DNA of 64,000 bases. Source: Arenicola marina. Its lineage: Eukaryota > Annelida > Polychaeta > Arenicolidae. The notes under the pieces are model-generated. The model saw only the letters and a list, made by a program, of their open reading frames with translations, did no database searches and was not told where the DNA came from. Within the stretch, counting starts at the first letter, position 1, and each line of letters starts with the position of its first letter. This document shows positions 14,542 through 25,787 of this stretch, one piece after another. The position numbers were made by a program, and so were the translations under genes. The stretch is taken from NCBI GenBank assembly GCA_964019135.1, contig OZ025265.1:26077143-26141142 (forward strand), given 5' to 3'.

Positions 14542-17500
14542 CACATCAACCGTCGTGCAATACATTCGGTAAGGGCGCCACATCAACCGTCGTCTTATAC
14601 CTTCGCTAGGGCCGCCACAACAACCGCCGTGCTATACATTCGCTAGGGGCGCCGCAACAACCGTCGTGCTATGCATTTGCTAGGGGCGTCACATCAACCG
14701 TCGCGCTATACATTCGCTAGGGGCGCCACAACAACCGTCGTGCTATAAATTCGCTAGGAGCGCTACATCAACCGTTGTGTTATACATTCGCTAGGGGCGC
14801 CACATCAACCGTCGTGCTAAACATTCGCTAGAAGCGCCACATCAACCGTCGTGCAATACATTCGCTAGGGGCGACACATCAATCGTCGTGCTATACATTC
14901 GCTAGAGGGCGCCACAACAACCGTCGTGCTAGACATTCACTAGGGGCGCCAAAACAACCCTCGTGCTATGCATTCGCTAGGGGCGCCACAACAACCGTCG
15001 TGCTACGCATTCGCTAGGGGCGCCACATCAACCGTCGTGCAATACATTCGCTAGGGGCGCCACATCAACCGTCGTGTTATACATTCGCTAGGGGCGCCAC
15101 ATCAACCGTCGTGCAATACATTCGCTAGGGGCGCCACATCAACCGTCGTGCAATACATTCGCTAGGGGCGCCACATCAACCGTCGTGCTATACATTCGCT
15201 AGACGGCGCCACAACAACCGTCGTGCTATACATTCGCTAGGGGCGCCACATGAACCGTCGTGCTATACATTCGCTAGGGGCGTCACATCAACCGTCGTGC
15301 TATACATTCGCTAGGGGCGCCACAACAACCGTCGTGCTGTACATTCGCTAGGGGCGCCACAACAACCGTCGTGCTATGCATTCGCTAGGGGCGCCACATC
15401 AACCGTCGTGCTATACATTTGCTTAGGGCGCCACAACAACCGTCGTGCTATACATCCGCTAGGGGCGCCACAACAACCGTCGTGCTATACATTCGCTAGG
15501 GGCGCCAAATCAACCGTCGTGCAATACATTCGCTAGGGGCGCCACATGAACCGTCGTCCTATACATTCGCTAGGATCGCCACATGAACCGTCGCGCTATA
15601 CATTCGCTAGGGACGCCACAACAACCGTCGTGCTATACATTCGCTAGGGGCGCTACATCAACCGTCGTGCTATACATTCGCTAGGGGCGCCGCATCAACC
15701 GTCGTGCAATACATTCGCTAGGGGCGCCACATCAACCGTCGTGCAATACATTCGCTAGGGGCGCCACATGAACCGTCGTCCTATACATTCGCTAGGGGCG
15801 CCACATGAACCGTCGCGCTATACATTCGCTAGGGGCGCCACATCAACCGGCGTGCTATACATTCGCTAGGGGCGCCACAACAACCGTCGTGCTATACATT
15901 CGCTAGGGGCGCCACAACAACCGTCGTGCTATACATTCGCTAGGGGCGCCACAACAACCGTCGTGCTATACATTCGCTAGGGGCGCCACATCAACCATCG
16001 TGCTATACATTCGCTAGGGGCGCCACATCAACCGTCGTGCAATACATTCGCTACTGGCGCCGTATCAACCGTCGTGCAATACATTCGCTAGGGGCGCCAC
16101 AACAACCGTCGTGCTATACATTCATTAGGGGCGCCACAACAACCGTCGTGCAATACATTCGCTAAAGGCGCACATCAACCGTCGTGCTATTCATTCGCTA
16201 GGGGCGCCACAACAACCGTGGTGCTATACATTCGCTAGGGGCGCCACAACAACCGTCGTGCTATACATTCGTTAGGGGCGCCATATGAACCGTCGTGCTA
16301 TACATTCGCTAGGGGCGCCACTTGAACCGTCGTGCTATACATTCGCTAGGGGCGCCACATGAAACGTCGTCCTATACATTCGCTAGGGGCGCCACAACAA
16401 CCGTCGTGCAATGCATTCGATAGGGGCGCCACATCAACCGTCGTGCTATACATTCGCTAGGGGCGCCACAACAACCGTCGTGCTATACATTCGCTAGGGG
16501 CGCCACATCAACCGTCGTGCAATACATTCGCTAGGGGCCCTACAACAACCGTCGTGCTATACATTCGCTAGGGGCGCCACATCAACCGTCGTGCTATACA
16601 TTCGCTAGGGGCGCCACATTAACCGTCGTGCAATACATTTGCTAGGGGCGCCACAACAAACGTCGTGCTATACATTCGTTAGGGGCGCCACAACAATCGT
16701 TGTGCGATGCATTCGCTAGGGGCGCCTCATCAACCGTCGTGCTATACATTTGCTAGGGGCGCCACATCAACCGTCGTGCAATACATTCGCTAGGGGCGCC
16801 ACATCAACCGTCGTGCTAAACATTCGCTAGGGGCGCCACATTAACCGTCGTGCAATACATTTGCTAGGGGCGCCACAACAACCGTCGTGCAATACATTCG
16901 CTAGGGGCGCCACATCAACCGTCGTGCTATACATTGGCTAGGGGCGCCACATTAACCGTCGTGCAATACATTCGCTAGGGGCGCCACATCAACCGTCGTG
17001 CTATACATTTGCTAGGGGCGCCACATCAACCGTCGTGAAATACATTCGCTAGGGGCGCCACATCAACCGTCGTGCAATACATTCGCTAGGGGCGCCACAT
17101 TAACCGTCGTGCAATACATTTGCTAGGGGCGCCACAACAACCGTCGTGCAATACATTCGCTAGGGGCGCCACATCAACCGTCGTGCTATTCATTCGCTAG
17201 GGGCGCCACAACAACCGTCGTGCTATACATTCGCTAGGGGCGCCACAACCACCGTCGTGCAATTCATTCGCTACTGGCGCCACATCAACCGTCGTGTAAT
17301 ACATTCGCTTGGGGCGCCACAACAACCGTCGTGCTATACATTCGTTAGGGGCGCCATATGAACCGTCGTGCTTTACATTCGCTAGGGGCGCCACATCAAC
17401 CGTCGTGCCATACATTCGCTAGGGGCGCCACATGAACCCTCATGCTATACATTCGCTAGGGGCGCCACAACAACCGTCGTGCAATGCATTCGATAGGGGC

Positions 17501-17952
17501 GCCACATCAACCGTCGTGCTATACATTCGCTAGGGGCGCCACATCAACCGTCGCGCTATACATTCGCTAGGGCCGCCACATCAACCGTCGTGCAATACAT
17601 TCGCTAGGGGCGCCACAACAACCGTCGTGCTATACATTCGCTAGGGGCGCCATATGAACCGTCGTGCTATACATTCGCTAGGGGCGCCACAACAACCGTC
17701 GTGCTATACATTCGTTAGGGGCGCCACATCAACCGTCGTGCTATACATTCGCTAGGGGCGCCACAACAACCGTCGTGCTATACATTCGTTAGGGGCGCCA
17801 CATCAACCGTCGTGCTATACATTCGCTAGGGGCGCCATATGAACCGTCGTGCAATACATTCGCTAGGGGCGCCACATCAACCGTCGTGCAATACATTCGC
17901 TAGGGGCGCCACATCAACCGTCGTGCTATACATTCGCTAGGGGCGCCACATC

Positions 17953-18224
17953 CATTACAGCAATGGGCAACTATGACAAACGCTCCCCATCCAATTAGAA
18001 AATAAGACATTCAATTTAATTGCATAAATCATAACTCATGCTACGTTGGCAAAAATACATATGTAGCCAAATATCAATGTTTCGTATGTTTTTGAGATCG
18101 CCGTATGTCATTGAACCTGCTAAACTTCACTGATTCGAAGAGTATCGACGATAATGGAGAGCATTTATTTCCTTATGCTTTCGGGTCAGATTTGACAAGG
18201 AGGTAAGAATCGACAACAGCATAC
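17953..18224. other. Unique AT-rich sequence, no feature seen
   Basis: Sequence after the satellite edge. No open frame of note, no repeat unit and no tRNA-like box. It separates the satellite from the first SINE-like element. Confidence 0.5.
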
Positions 18225-18400
18225 GGCCTTTCTGGTGCAGTAGTTAGCACACTAAACCGCAGCTGACTAGGTCTTTGATTTGCATCTGGGCACAGGCACC
18301 TTATCTGTGGTAAGTTTCTTCCATTCCCCCAGCGGTTCCTTTGCCCAGCTTAGCCCTTATGCATAGAAAACACTTCAATCCGTGTAGGTTGATTTGCGAC
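18225..18400 (+). mobile_element. tRNA-derived SINE (family 1), + strand copy
   Basis: The head has an A-box-like stretch (GTGCAGTAGTTAGCAC, near 18,235) and a decayed B-box about 50 bases on. A body follows that contains GGTTCCTTTGCCCAGC and TTAGCCCTTATGCAT. The same order of head and body motifs occurs in reverse at 22,605-22,785, where the B-box is intact. This copy looks older. It has no coding capacity and would depend on a LINE for movement. Confidence 0.6.
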
Positions 18401-18566
18401 AATGTGAAGGGTCGAGGAAACGAAGAGCCGAGCCATGTCTTCTACTGGATCTTCATCGTGCACAAATCGTGTAATTTGCGCGGGTGGGATTCGAACCATG
18501 CACAGCCCGCTTGGCTGGCCTGGCAAAGCACACTTTACAACAGGTGAAGCGCTGCCTACTAGGCCC
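18400..18566 (-). mobile_element. tRNA-derived SINE, - strand copy (second family)
   Basis: Read on the minus strand from 18,566, an A-box-like TAGTAGGCAGCGCTTC is followed by a perfect B-box GGTTCGAATCC at 18,498-18,488, then a body running toward 18,400. It lies tail to tail with the plus-strand SINE on its left, giving a double-headed composite of about 340 bp. An open frame of 186 codons on the minus strand across this composite is not a gene. Confidence 0.6.
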
Positions 18567-18599
18567 CTAATGACAATATCACCCAATGCATAGCCACCT

Positions 18600-18862
18600 G
18601 CCCCTCCCCCGACCCCCCCCCCCCACCCCATCTGGATATCAAATGGTTCAAATTTATATAATGACATCAAATACGACATCGAATAAATATGTGTCTGAAA
18701 TCTGTCTCGCTCACACCGACCGAAATCTATGGATGCGATTAGGATTATCACAGATATTAGAAGACCCGTATCTTTGGGATTACCCAACAATACCCGGTTA
18801 AAATCCCCGAGCGTCGCAGGGGATTTCTGCCCCCGCACCCCCCCCCCCCCCCCCGCCCCCCA
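18600..18862. repeat. Poly-C tracts in unique sequence
   Basis: Two runs of cytosine, near 18,607-18,620 and 18,839-18,854, flank about 200 bp of unremarkable sequence. Similar runs recur throughout the window (23,401; 24,399; 25,679; 27,033; 27,650; 39,893) and as poly-G (26,838; 55,992; 56,049). Confidence 0.7.
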
Positions 18863-18909
18863 CCCCTCACCCACAGCGAGGACAAACCTGGTGGCGGATT
18901 CCCGTAGCA

Positions 18910-19130
18910 ATACGTTTTATAGAACTCAATAGAATTTCTATGGACAAATCGATAGAAATATGATTTTCTACAGAACGTGTGTACATAATTCTATAGAACA
19001 ATTATTTTCTGTAGAACGTAAACAGATATTTCTATAGAAAGTAAACAGATATTTCTATAGAAGATGTAGGGATACTTCTATAGAGCAATTGGTTGCTATA
19101 GAACGTATATAGAGATAATATTTCGACGGA
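18910..19130. repeat. Degenerate array of TTCTATAGAA-type units
   Basis: Tandem, partly palindromic units built on TCTATAGAA with spacers such as CGTAAACAGATATT. The same motif forms a regular ~23-bp array at 37,960-38,170. The flank at 19,130-19,205 matches 37,812-37,900 in reverse complement, so both arrays are edges of one dispersed element. Confidence 0.75.
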
Positions 19131-19420
19131 GCCATTTTTCTTCCTCTCGTAGCCGGTTATGATCGGGTACGTTTGCAGGTTTGTAGAAGTACTCTTTATA
19201 GCTCGGGCAGCCTGTGCTGATTCAGGGGTCAACCCGAAACAAATCGCAATAGTAATCAAACCTATTTGTTCTCATTCCTTATGTATTTGTGAATATCATT
19301 TTCAAAATCTACCAAAATCTATTCATTGGAACTTTTACGCGGGTAGTTTACCCTACCCCCGTAACACCAGAATGGATTACGTATTTGTCCGAACACGAAG
19401 TGGCAGAGAAGCGTTGTAAT
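19130..19420. repeat. Dispersed mosaic repeat, copy X
   Basis: The left part (19,130-19,205) matches the reverse complement of 37,812-37,900 (ACGTTTGCAGGTTTGTAG here against CTACAAACCTGCAAACGT there). The right part (19,205-19,350, with AATAGTAATCAAACCT and ATCTACCAAAATCTATTC) matches the reverse complement of 21,760-21,890. The two halves therefore come from different parts of the same family, joined here. Confidence 0.65.
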
Positions 19421-19439
19421 TATTGAGACCCCAACTACG

Positions 19440-19880
19440 AATTTAGACCTGCGTACCCTTCGCCAACTATATTTAATGGGGTGTTATTTCGTCTACTAAA
19501 TACAACAAACAAAAATAAAATATCTTGACTATTAAAGTTGCTACATATTTTTTTAACGAGGGACCCGTCTCCCGGTTTTCCGACTGTCGACAGACACCGT
19601 GTTTTTTGCACAGCGCGCCGGATAGGCCTCGAGTGTGACAGTCTGTAACTTTTCAATAAATTGTCCGATTTCCACAATTTAATCGACTATGTATGTGTCT
19701 TATATTTGGGTAGATTTACCGCCATACCGGTCTATATAGGCATGGTAAATTTTTGTTTGTTAAAAAGCTATAATTGAGAGGGGATGGGGGGGGGGGGGAG
19801 CGTGGTGCCTCGATCGATCGATCATCATTTGCAGTTTCACCGTCACCAAGACCGGTTTGATTCATTTCTATCTACAACGT
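19440..19880. other. AT-rich unique sequence, no gene seen
   Basis: No splice-linked open frame and no repeat unit longer than homopolymers. A short poly-G run is near 19,786 and a small GATC repeat near 19,812. Confidence 0.5.
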
Positions 19881-19894
19881 TTAATTTTTAATAA

Positions 19895-21250
19895 GTGAAG
19901 CGTCTACCCAAATCAAGGGTGCCTCACCCTCAACATGGTGTGTTTCGCTCCCCTGACTTGGGGTACCACCCCAACTTGGGGTTTCTCCCCTCCCCTAACT
20001 AGGGAGTCTCCTCACCCCTAACTTGGGGTGTCTACCTTTCCCGTAACTTTGGGTATCACTCAAGCTTTGAGTGTAGCCCCTCCCCTAACTTGTGGTAGCC
20101 CCTCCCCTAACTTGGTGTCCCCCCGCTTCTAATTTATGGTGTCTACCCTCTTCTAACTCTCTGTGTCTCCCCTCCCCAAACTTGAGGCCTCTCCCCTCCC
20201 CAAACTTGAGGCCTCTCCCCTCCTCAAACTTTTGGTATCTTCCCAAACTTGAGGAACCACACCAACCTAGGGTGTCTTCCCTCATCTAATTCGGGGTGTT
20301 CCCCCCCATAACCCGGGGCCTTTCCCCTCTGCAAACTTGGGGTACCACCTAGACCTGGGCTATCTTCCCGCCCCTTAATTTGGGGCGTCTCCCCTCCCTT
20401 AACTTGGGGTATCTCCCCTCCCCAAACTTGAAGCACCGCCCTTACTTGGGGTGTCTCGCGACTCCTATATTGGGGTATTTCCCCTCTTCTAACTTTGAGT
20501 ATCACCCCAATTTGGGTTGCCTTCCCTTCCCTAAATTGGAGTGTCTCCCCTCCTCAAACTTGGGGTACTACCCGAACTTGGGGTTTTCCCCCCTCCCTTA
20601 ACTTCAGTTATCTCCCCTCCCCTAACTTGAGGTGTCTCCCCCATTTTGGGGCACCACCCCAACTTGGGGTGTGTTCCCTCCCCTACCCTAGGGTGTCTCC
20701 CCTCTCCTAACTTGGGAGAACTTGCCAGAACTTGGCTTGTGCACCACCCCTCCCGAACGTGTCGGCCTACGACACCCCCCCCCCTCCTAACATATGTCTT
20801 TGCAGTAGTAGGGGCAGATCTAGGAATTTGAAAACGGGGGTTGGGTGTTCATGGGACACCACCCCTAACTTATGGGGTGTCCCCGCCACTAAACTGGGGC
20901 GTCTCCCCTCCCCTATCTTGGGGTACCATCCGAATATTGAATCTCTCCCTATCCCCTAAGTTAGGCTACCACCCCAACTTTAAATGTCTTCCCTCCCCTA
21001 ATTCGAGGTGTCTAACCTTCCATAACTTGGGGTGTCTCCCGTTTCCTAGCTTGGGGTAGAGCTCCAATTTGAATTGTCTCCGCTCCCGTATCTTAGGGCA
21101 TCACCCGAATGTTGAATGTCTTCCCTCCCCGAACTTGGGGTACCGCCCCGACTTGGGGTGTCTTCCCTCCAATAACACCAGGATTACCATCCAAACTTGG
21201 AGTATCTGCCTTCCCCTAGCTTGGAGTGTGTTCCATCTACTTACTCCTTA
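19895..21250. repeat. Degenerate ~24-bp minisatellite, CTTGGGGTGTCTCCCCTCCC type
   Basis: About 50 diverged units of roughly 24 bp with variable length, the common core being ACTTGGGGTGTCTCCCCTCC. A stretch at 20,720-20,850 is interrupted by other sequence, including GGGGCAGATCTAGGAATTTG, which recurs in other dispersed repeats. Several short plus-strand open frames (P, S, L and G rich) and their antisense shadows are artefacts of the unit. The core resembles the 41-bp unit at 44,363-45,810. Confidence 0.9.
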
Positions 21251-21259
21251 AACTCCCTA

Positions 21260-21715
21260 CCACCCCCACCCCCCCACCTTCCCCCTTGGAATTTCACATT
21301 AGATAGAGATGAAATATACATTGTGGAGGAAGAAAGATTGTCATTTCTTAACCCCCCACCCCTTCCCCTTTCACATACGTATTTTATTGATGTGATCAGG
21401 ATAAAACGCGTCAATAATCGATTGAATTGTGAATATCGGACCATGTTTCGAAAAGTCTGTCAAACCGGAGGCCCATCCGGCTTGCCATGCAAATACGCTG
21501 CGTCGATCGACAGCCGGAAAGCATGAAAAGAGGTTCCTACTTTAAAATGTCCTAAAAACTTTAATATACAAGATATTTTATCTATGTTTGTTGCATTTTG
21601 TAGATTAATAACTATCCATCATACACACTGGAAATATGGGTACGCAGGTCACATTTCGTAGTGCGGGCTCAGCTGCCGCGCCTCCCTATCCTTTCGTTTA
21701 TGTAAAAATACATTG
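21260..21715. other. Unique sequence, no gene seen
   Basis: Low-complexity C-rich edges at 21,255-21,290 and 21,345-21,370, otherwise unique. A 109-codon open frame begins inside the preceding minisatellite and shows no domain, so I do not call it. Confidence 0.4.
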
Positions 21716-22030
21716 CTTCTTGTGGGGTTAGTAGGGTAAAGTAATTAAGCCATCCCCTTAAAAATATGTTCCAATAAATTGATTTTGGTAGATTTTGGAA
21801 ACACCACTACGAGATACATACGGAATAAGAAAAAACAGGTTTGATTACTATTGCAATTTGTTTTTGGGTATATGCCTAGGTTGCCCGGACTATTATGTGA
21901 AAGGATACATGAAGTTAATTCTCTCTTCCTAGATTTATTACGCGAATCATGGCATTAAGTTTATCCGACATCATTACACCCCGTGGGCAAATATCTTACA
22001 GAATTTCACTAAAAGCAATTCTAAAGGTTT
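21715..22030 (-). repeat. Dispersed mosaic repeat, copy Y
   Basis: On the minus strand this reads from the edge of the fold-back arm near 22,030 through a segment shared with 37,690-37,812 (TTCATGTATCCTTTCACATA) into a segment shared with copy X (ATAGTAATCAAACCTG, ATCTACCAAAATC). It abuts the fold-back element starting at 22,035. Confidence 0.65.
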
Positions 22031-22034
22031 ATAT

Positions 22035-23015
22035 CGATTTTTCTATTGAAATTCTAAACGTTTTCCTATAGAGTTTTTATAGAATTTCCATAGAGTTTCC
22101 ATAGAATTTTTATGGAGTTTCCATAGTCTCCATCGAGTTTGAATAGTTTCCATGCCGGTCTTACAACTGACGGCAGGCACACAACCGAACTCTGGATTTA
22201 ACACACGTAGGCTACGTTCTCTGCGACAAGCGAACGAGTGGTTTGACGAATTCTGGAATATATTGTGTAAGAAGAATCCTGCAAGCGATATATGAAGGGA
22301 TACCGACGGCACGGCACTATATAAGGTGATATTCGAAGATTTAAAACTTTGCATTTAAGAACGTCGGAAGCCTTGCTAGCATATTGACTTTCGCACGGTT
22401 GCCTGCTGCGAAGTGAGAGTAGCGGCGGAGCCAATCCTTTGAACAATAAAATTAGCAGCATGAGATGTGAAGATCTGCCCAACGGCCGTGCCCGTTCAGC
22501 CGAGACGGAGCTGATGTTGCACTCACCCAGGGCGACCTTGAACTCTGTACTATGCACTGCCGCGACGTGCGTTTTCTGTGGAAACTCTATGGAAATTCTA
22601 TGAAATGTTGGTGGTTTAGGCCACTTTTGTGCACATGAAGGCTAAATCGGGCCATGGAACCTTCGGGACGATGAAGGATGAAGGAATGAAACATGCCCCA
22701 GATTATGGGCCCGAGCCCGGATTCGAACCCAGGACCTGATCTGCGGTCGAGTACGCTAATAACTACAATAGGGAGGCCCCCGGAAGCTCTATGAAGACAA
22801 GATGGAAATTCTATGAAAACTCTGTGGAAATTCTATGGAAATTCTATAAAAACCCTATGGAAATTCTATGGAAATTCTATGAAGACTATGGAAATTCTAT
22901 GAGAACACTATGGAAATTCTATGAAGACTCTATGAAAGTTTTATGGAAATTCCATGAAAATTCTATGGAAACTCTAAAGGAAAAAAAGGAAAAGAAAAAT
23001 CGATAGAAACCTTTA
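22035..23015. mobile_element. Fold-back element 1 (long inverted arms of CTATGGAAATT-type units)
   Basis: The left arm (22,035-22,150) starts TATCGATTTTTCTATTG and is made of TTCCATAGAATTTCCATAGA-type units. The right arm (22,570-22,610 and 22,785-23,010) is made of the reverse complement, ATTCTATGGAAACTCTATGG, and ends AAAAATCGATAGAAACCTTT. The arms could pair over more than 100 bp. The loop holds about 420 bp of unique sequence and a SINE (22,605-22,785) inserted in the right arm. The same architecture with the same ends occurs at 37,182-37,690. No transposase is present, so it would be non-autonomous. Confidence 0.7.
22605..22785 (-). mobile_element. tRNA-derived SINE (family 1), - strand, within fold-back element 1
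   Basis: On the minus strand from 22,785: an A-box TAGTTATTAGCG, a perfect B-box GGTTCGAATCC at 22,729-22,719, then a body with GGTTCCATGGCCCGATTTAG and CCTTCATGTGCAC. The head-body order matches the SINE at 18,225-18,400. It splits the right arm of the fold-back element, so it inserted after that element was in place. Confidence 0.75.
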
Positions 23016-23087
23016 GAATTTGTATATGATATTTTCGTACTGGTTTCGCGAACATTGCTGGGGTTGAGGGGGTTCCGCAGCAACCTC

Positions 23088-23345
23088 CCTTGTCACCGCC
23101 AAAATCCGCTCGGTCGGGGCGTTTTATCGACAAAATCCGCTCGGAAGGAGTATTTTTTTTCGCGGCAACCCGCTCTATGAATGCACATTTTATAAGCCTC
23201 CCATCCCCCCGGTCGCAAGTTGGAAACTATCCGCTCTATAGGGGTATCTTTTTCATCACACATGTCCGCTATACAGGGGTATCTTTTTCATCACACATGT
23301 CCGCTATACAGGGGTATCTTTTTCATCATAAATATCCGCTCTTTC
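23088..23345 (+). repeat. Dispersed repeat (CGCCAAAATCCGCTCGG family) with 35-bp triplicate
   Basis: It opens with CACCGCCAAAATCCGCTCGG and includes AACCCGCTCTATG and CCCGGTCGCAAGTTGGAA. A related copy lies at 26,878-27,120. At 23,230-23,335 a 35-bp unit with GGGGTATCTTTTTCATCA is repeated three times. No coding content is supported. Confidence 0.65.
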
Positions 23346-23394
23346 CGGCATCAAGGGGCACGGCAAGGGGAACACCCGGCACCAGATTTGTATA

Positions 23395-24167
23395 ACAGCC
23401 ACCCCCCCCCCCCCCACCCTCCACCGAGGGGGAGTTTAGTTGGCAACGGAGCATAGGCGACTAAATTAACATGTAAATGATGGGCGCATGTAGACGTCTA
23501 AGGTCAGTAGCCGGATAAAATATGTAGTGAAATAGGCCACTGGTGTCGAGGAGATCACCCCGCAGTAAGAATAAACCACCGGAGACAGCGCGAGAGAGAG
23601 ACGGAGAGAGAGAGAGTGAGATTAGAGAAATACTGAAAACCCGCCATCCGTGGTTTTTACGACAGACAGGGTGCTCCCCTGGTGTGTAACGTTCTCCTTC
23701 ATGAGTAACCAGCCACCTCCCACCTCCCACGCCCTTGGCCATGTCCATACATGTCTTCGCCGGGGTAAATATGTCTGTCGCGCCTATCTCTCCTGCTTTC
23801 AGCATGCCTCCGCGCAAGAAGACAACAACCAAAAGAGGAGCACAGGCAGCCATATCCACTGAGAGAAAAATGAAGCACCCAGCGACAATAGCAGGTGTAG
23901 CGTGCCCGCTGTGCCCGGGCATGGTGGCTACCATCACCAGGCAGGTTGGTCACAGCTAGACAACCTGGCACGTCCATACGTGCATGTACCTGCCATTCGC
24001 TCCGTGCCTGACGGTGCCTCGTAAGCACCCGATCCACCCCTGGGCGCATTTCGTTGGTAGCCCGGTATATATTCCTGCGGTAACCCGAATACTCGAATTA
24101 CGCAAATCAGGTATTTACCAATGGGCCAATGGTCTTTCAGTATTCAATAAAGCATTGATGTATTACA
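23395..24167. other. Mostly unique sequence with poly-C and GA microsatellite
   Basis: A poly-C tract is at 23,401-23,417 and a GAGAGA-rich microsatellite near 23,590-23,620. Open frames of up to 158 codons on the minus strand overlap these low-complexity parts and have no recognisable domain. I see no gene. Confidence 0.45.
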
Positions 24168-24367
24168 CGGGACAATCGGGAGAAGATGGCGGCTGATTGA
24201 TAAGTGATAGAATTGGTTGGCTCCAGTGCCCTTGCATGCCCCGGGTGTGAACGGTGTGTGCATTTCCTTGGAATAGGAATATCCCTATCGGCACACCCGG
24301 AAGTGTCCTGTCACGTGTTGCGGGTACCGGGTGGGATACAGGGCGCCCGAAGAAATGCGCCCACTAT
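24168..24367 (+). repeat. Dispersed repeat pair, copy 1
   Basis: Runs from ACGGGACAATCGGGAGAA through CGGCACACCCGGAAGTGTCC and TGTCACGTGTTGCGGGTACC to GAAGAAATGCGCC. The same order with scattered changes is at 27,829-28,033. About 200 bp, no open frame, no terminal inverted repeat seen, so the class is unknown. Confidence 0.75.
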
Positions 24368-24615
24368 TTCCCACTACTACCCAGGGGTCTGTGCGCCCCC
24401 CCCCCCCCCCGGGAAAGTTGGCGCAAGTGCCCCCCAAGCAAACCCGCTTCTCGATGGGCACAACAGTGTCAATGTTAAAATCCTTAGACGTTAGTAAGGA
24501 ATTAACTGTAGGTTTTATTATAATGTGTGCGCGAACAATCATAGTGTTTACATATTCTATATACCTTGTTCCATCATCTAACGGTCTACGATCTTACCCG
24601 TCGCTACGGGGCGGC

Positions 24616-24645
24616 CGTCGCTGCGGGGCGCTCCCCGCAGCGACG
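24616..24645. other. GC-rich perfect hairpin, 13-bp stem and 4-base loop
   Basis: CGTCGCTGCGGGG at 24,616-24,628 is exactly reverse complementary to CCCCGCAGCGACG at 24,633-24,645, with a CGCT loop. No T-run follows and no gene is adjacent, so there is no reason to call it a terminator. It may be the stem of a small repeat. Confidence 0.7.
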
Positions 24646-24726
24646 CCTTAATAACACTGCCTACACTGTTAGCGGCCGTCTCGCATGCTTGGCCAGTTTA
24701 ATGTTGGCTATATTCATTATTCAGCA

Positions 24727-24933
24727 TGCGTCTGGGTGGGGAGGATGTCAGGGTGGGGAGGTGCAGGCGTCTGGGTGGGGAGGATGTCTGGGTGGGGAGG
24801 ATGTCTGGGTGGGGAGGATGCTGGGTGGGGAGGTGCATGCGTCTGGGTGGGGAGGATGTCTGGGTGGGGAGGATGTCTGGGTGGGGAGGATGTCTGGGTG
24901 AAGAGGATGTCTGGGTGAAGAGGATGCCTGGGT
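24727..24933. repeat. 17-bp minisatellite (GTCTGGGTGGGGAGGAT)
   Basis: About 12 units of 17 bp, some with GGTGCAGGC or GGTGCATGC replacing the GGAT end, the last ones with GAAG in place of GGGG. Since 17 is not a multiple of three, every frame cycles through the unit, which explains the overlapping glycine-tryptophan and proline-histidine open frames on both strands. Confidence 0.95.
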
Positions 24934-24936
24934 AAC

Positions 24937-25152
24937 ACTGAGTAACACTTCCCGAAATATCAAACTACTAAACGGGTATTGAACTGAAGAGTTGCAATCA
25001 TAATATTTTTTGATACTAACATGTTCGCCACCTTTAAATTGCAATCACTGAGTAACACTTCCCGAAATATCAAACTAGTAAACGGGTATTGAACTGAAGG
25101 AGTTGCAATCATAATATCTTTTGATACTAACATGCTCGCCACCTTCAAAGTC
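24937..25152. repeat. Tandem duplication, period 110 bp, two copies
   Basis: CTGAGTAACACTTCCCGAAA occurs at 24,938 and 25,048. Both copies continue through AACGGGTATTGAACTGAAG and GATACTAACATG to a CGCCACCTT end. They differ at a handful of bases. Confidence 0.85.
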
Positions 25153-25184
25153 CGGCGTAACTAACACCTATACGGCCACGGAAT

Positions 25185-25485
25185 TATTTGTAGGCTTGTA
25201 GACTTGTATTGTACGTATTGTTTATATGTCACTTCATTTGCTATCGGAAACACCCTTAAACTGAAAGACGCCAATATGGTAGGGGAGAAATAGTTCACAA
25301 TCCGCCAACCGCCACTTTAGAAACTGCATGGTACGTATACTAACTAATTACTTGTAATGTAGGATTGTATTGTTTCGATATCAATTTAATTTGCATTGCT
25401 ATTGGAAACACCCTAAAACGGAAAGACGCCGATATGGTCGAGGAGAAATAAGTCCGCCAACCGCCACATCAGAAACTGGTACGTA
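25185..25485. repeat. Imperfect tandem duplication, period ~145 bp, two copies
   Basis: Both copies contain a run from TTGTATTGT through GGAAACACCC, AAAGACGCC, ATATGGT and TCCGCCAACCGCCAC to AGAAACTG with GTACGTA following. They are more diverged than the 110-bp pair just to the left. Confidence 0.7.
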
Positions 25486-25787
25486 CGTAAGAAAGAAGAA
25501 ACACAGGGTAAGTCTTTAATTTATTTATTCACGATCGATTTGCCTCGACCACCGCAGCAAGTCTTTCTGTTTGTCTCGATCTCTCTGATTGGGCTAGCCA
25601 TTCGCACTCAGGCTCCCACCACAGCCCGCCGCCTCACTCTGACGCCGTCTCTCATTGGCTAACATTTGATAACATTCGCCCCCCCCCCCCCCCCCAACCC
25701 ACAGCAACCCACAGCGTCAAGGAACTAATAGTCTACAAAAGTTACACATCTCTTATTCTGCCTACTTCATAAGCCACTGATCATATA

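Larger units (their letters stand above)
1..17952. repeat. 37-bp satellite array, ~485 copies
   Basis: The whole stretch is a head-to-tail 37-bp unit with the core CATTCGCTAGGGGCGCCACA. Units differ mainly at a few sites: CTATAC or CAATAC before the core, and CATC, CAAC or CATG after it. Occasional units are 36 or 38 bp. The array starts before the window and ends cleanly near 17,952, where unrelated sequence begins. No unit-length spacer or gene interrupts it. Short open frames on both strands are by-products of low stop density (37 is not a multiple of 3, so all three frames cycle through each unit). I see no sign of coding selection. Whether it is centromeric, subtelomeric or interstitial cannot be told from this window. 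Confidence 0.97.

Noticed and set aside
1719-17415. Short open frames of 60-79 codons in the satellite, both strands
   Set aside because: All are translations of the 37-bp unit in its three frames; identical frames recur because the DNA is duplicated, not from selection.
1-17952. CRISPR-like regular repeats
   Set aside because: The 37-bp units abut with no unique spacers and the rest of the window is eukaryotic; this is a satellite.
18350-18910. 186-codon minus-strand frame
   Set aside because: Runs over SINE sequence and poly-G; no domain.
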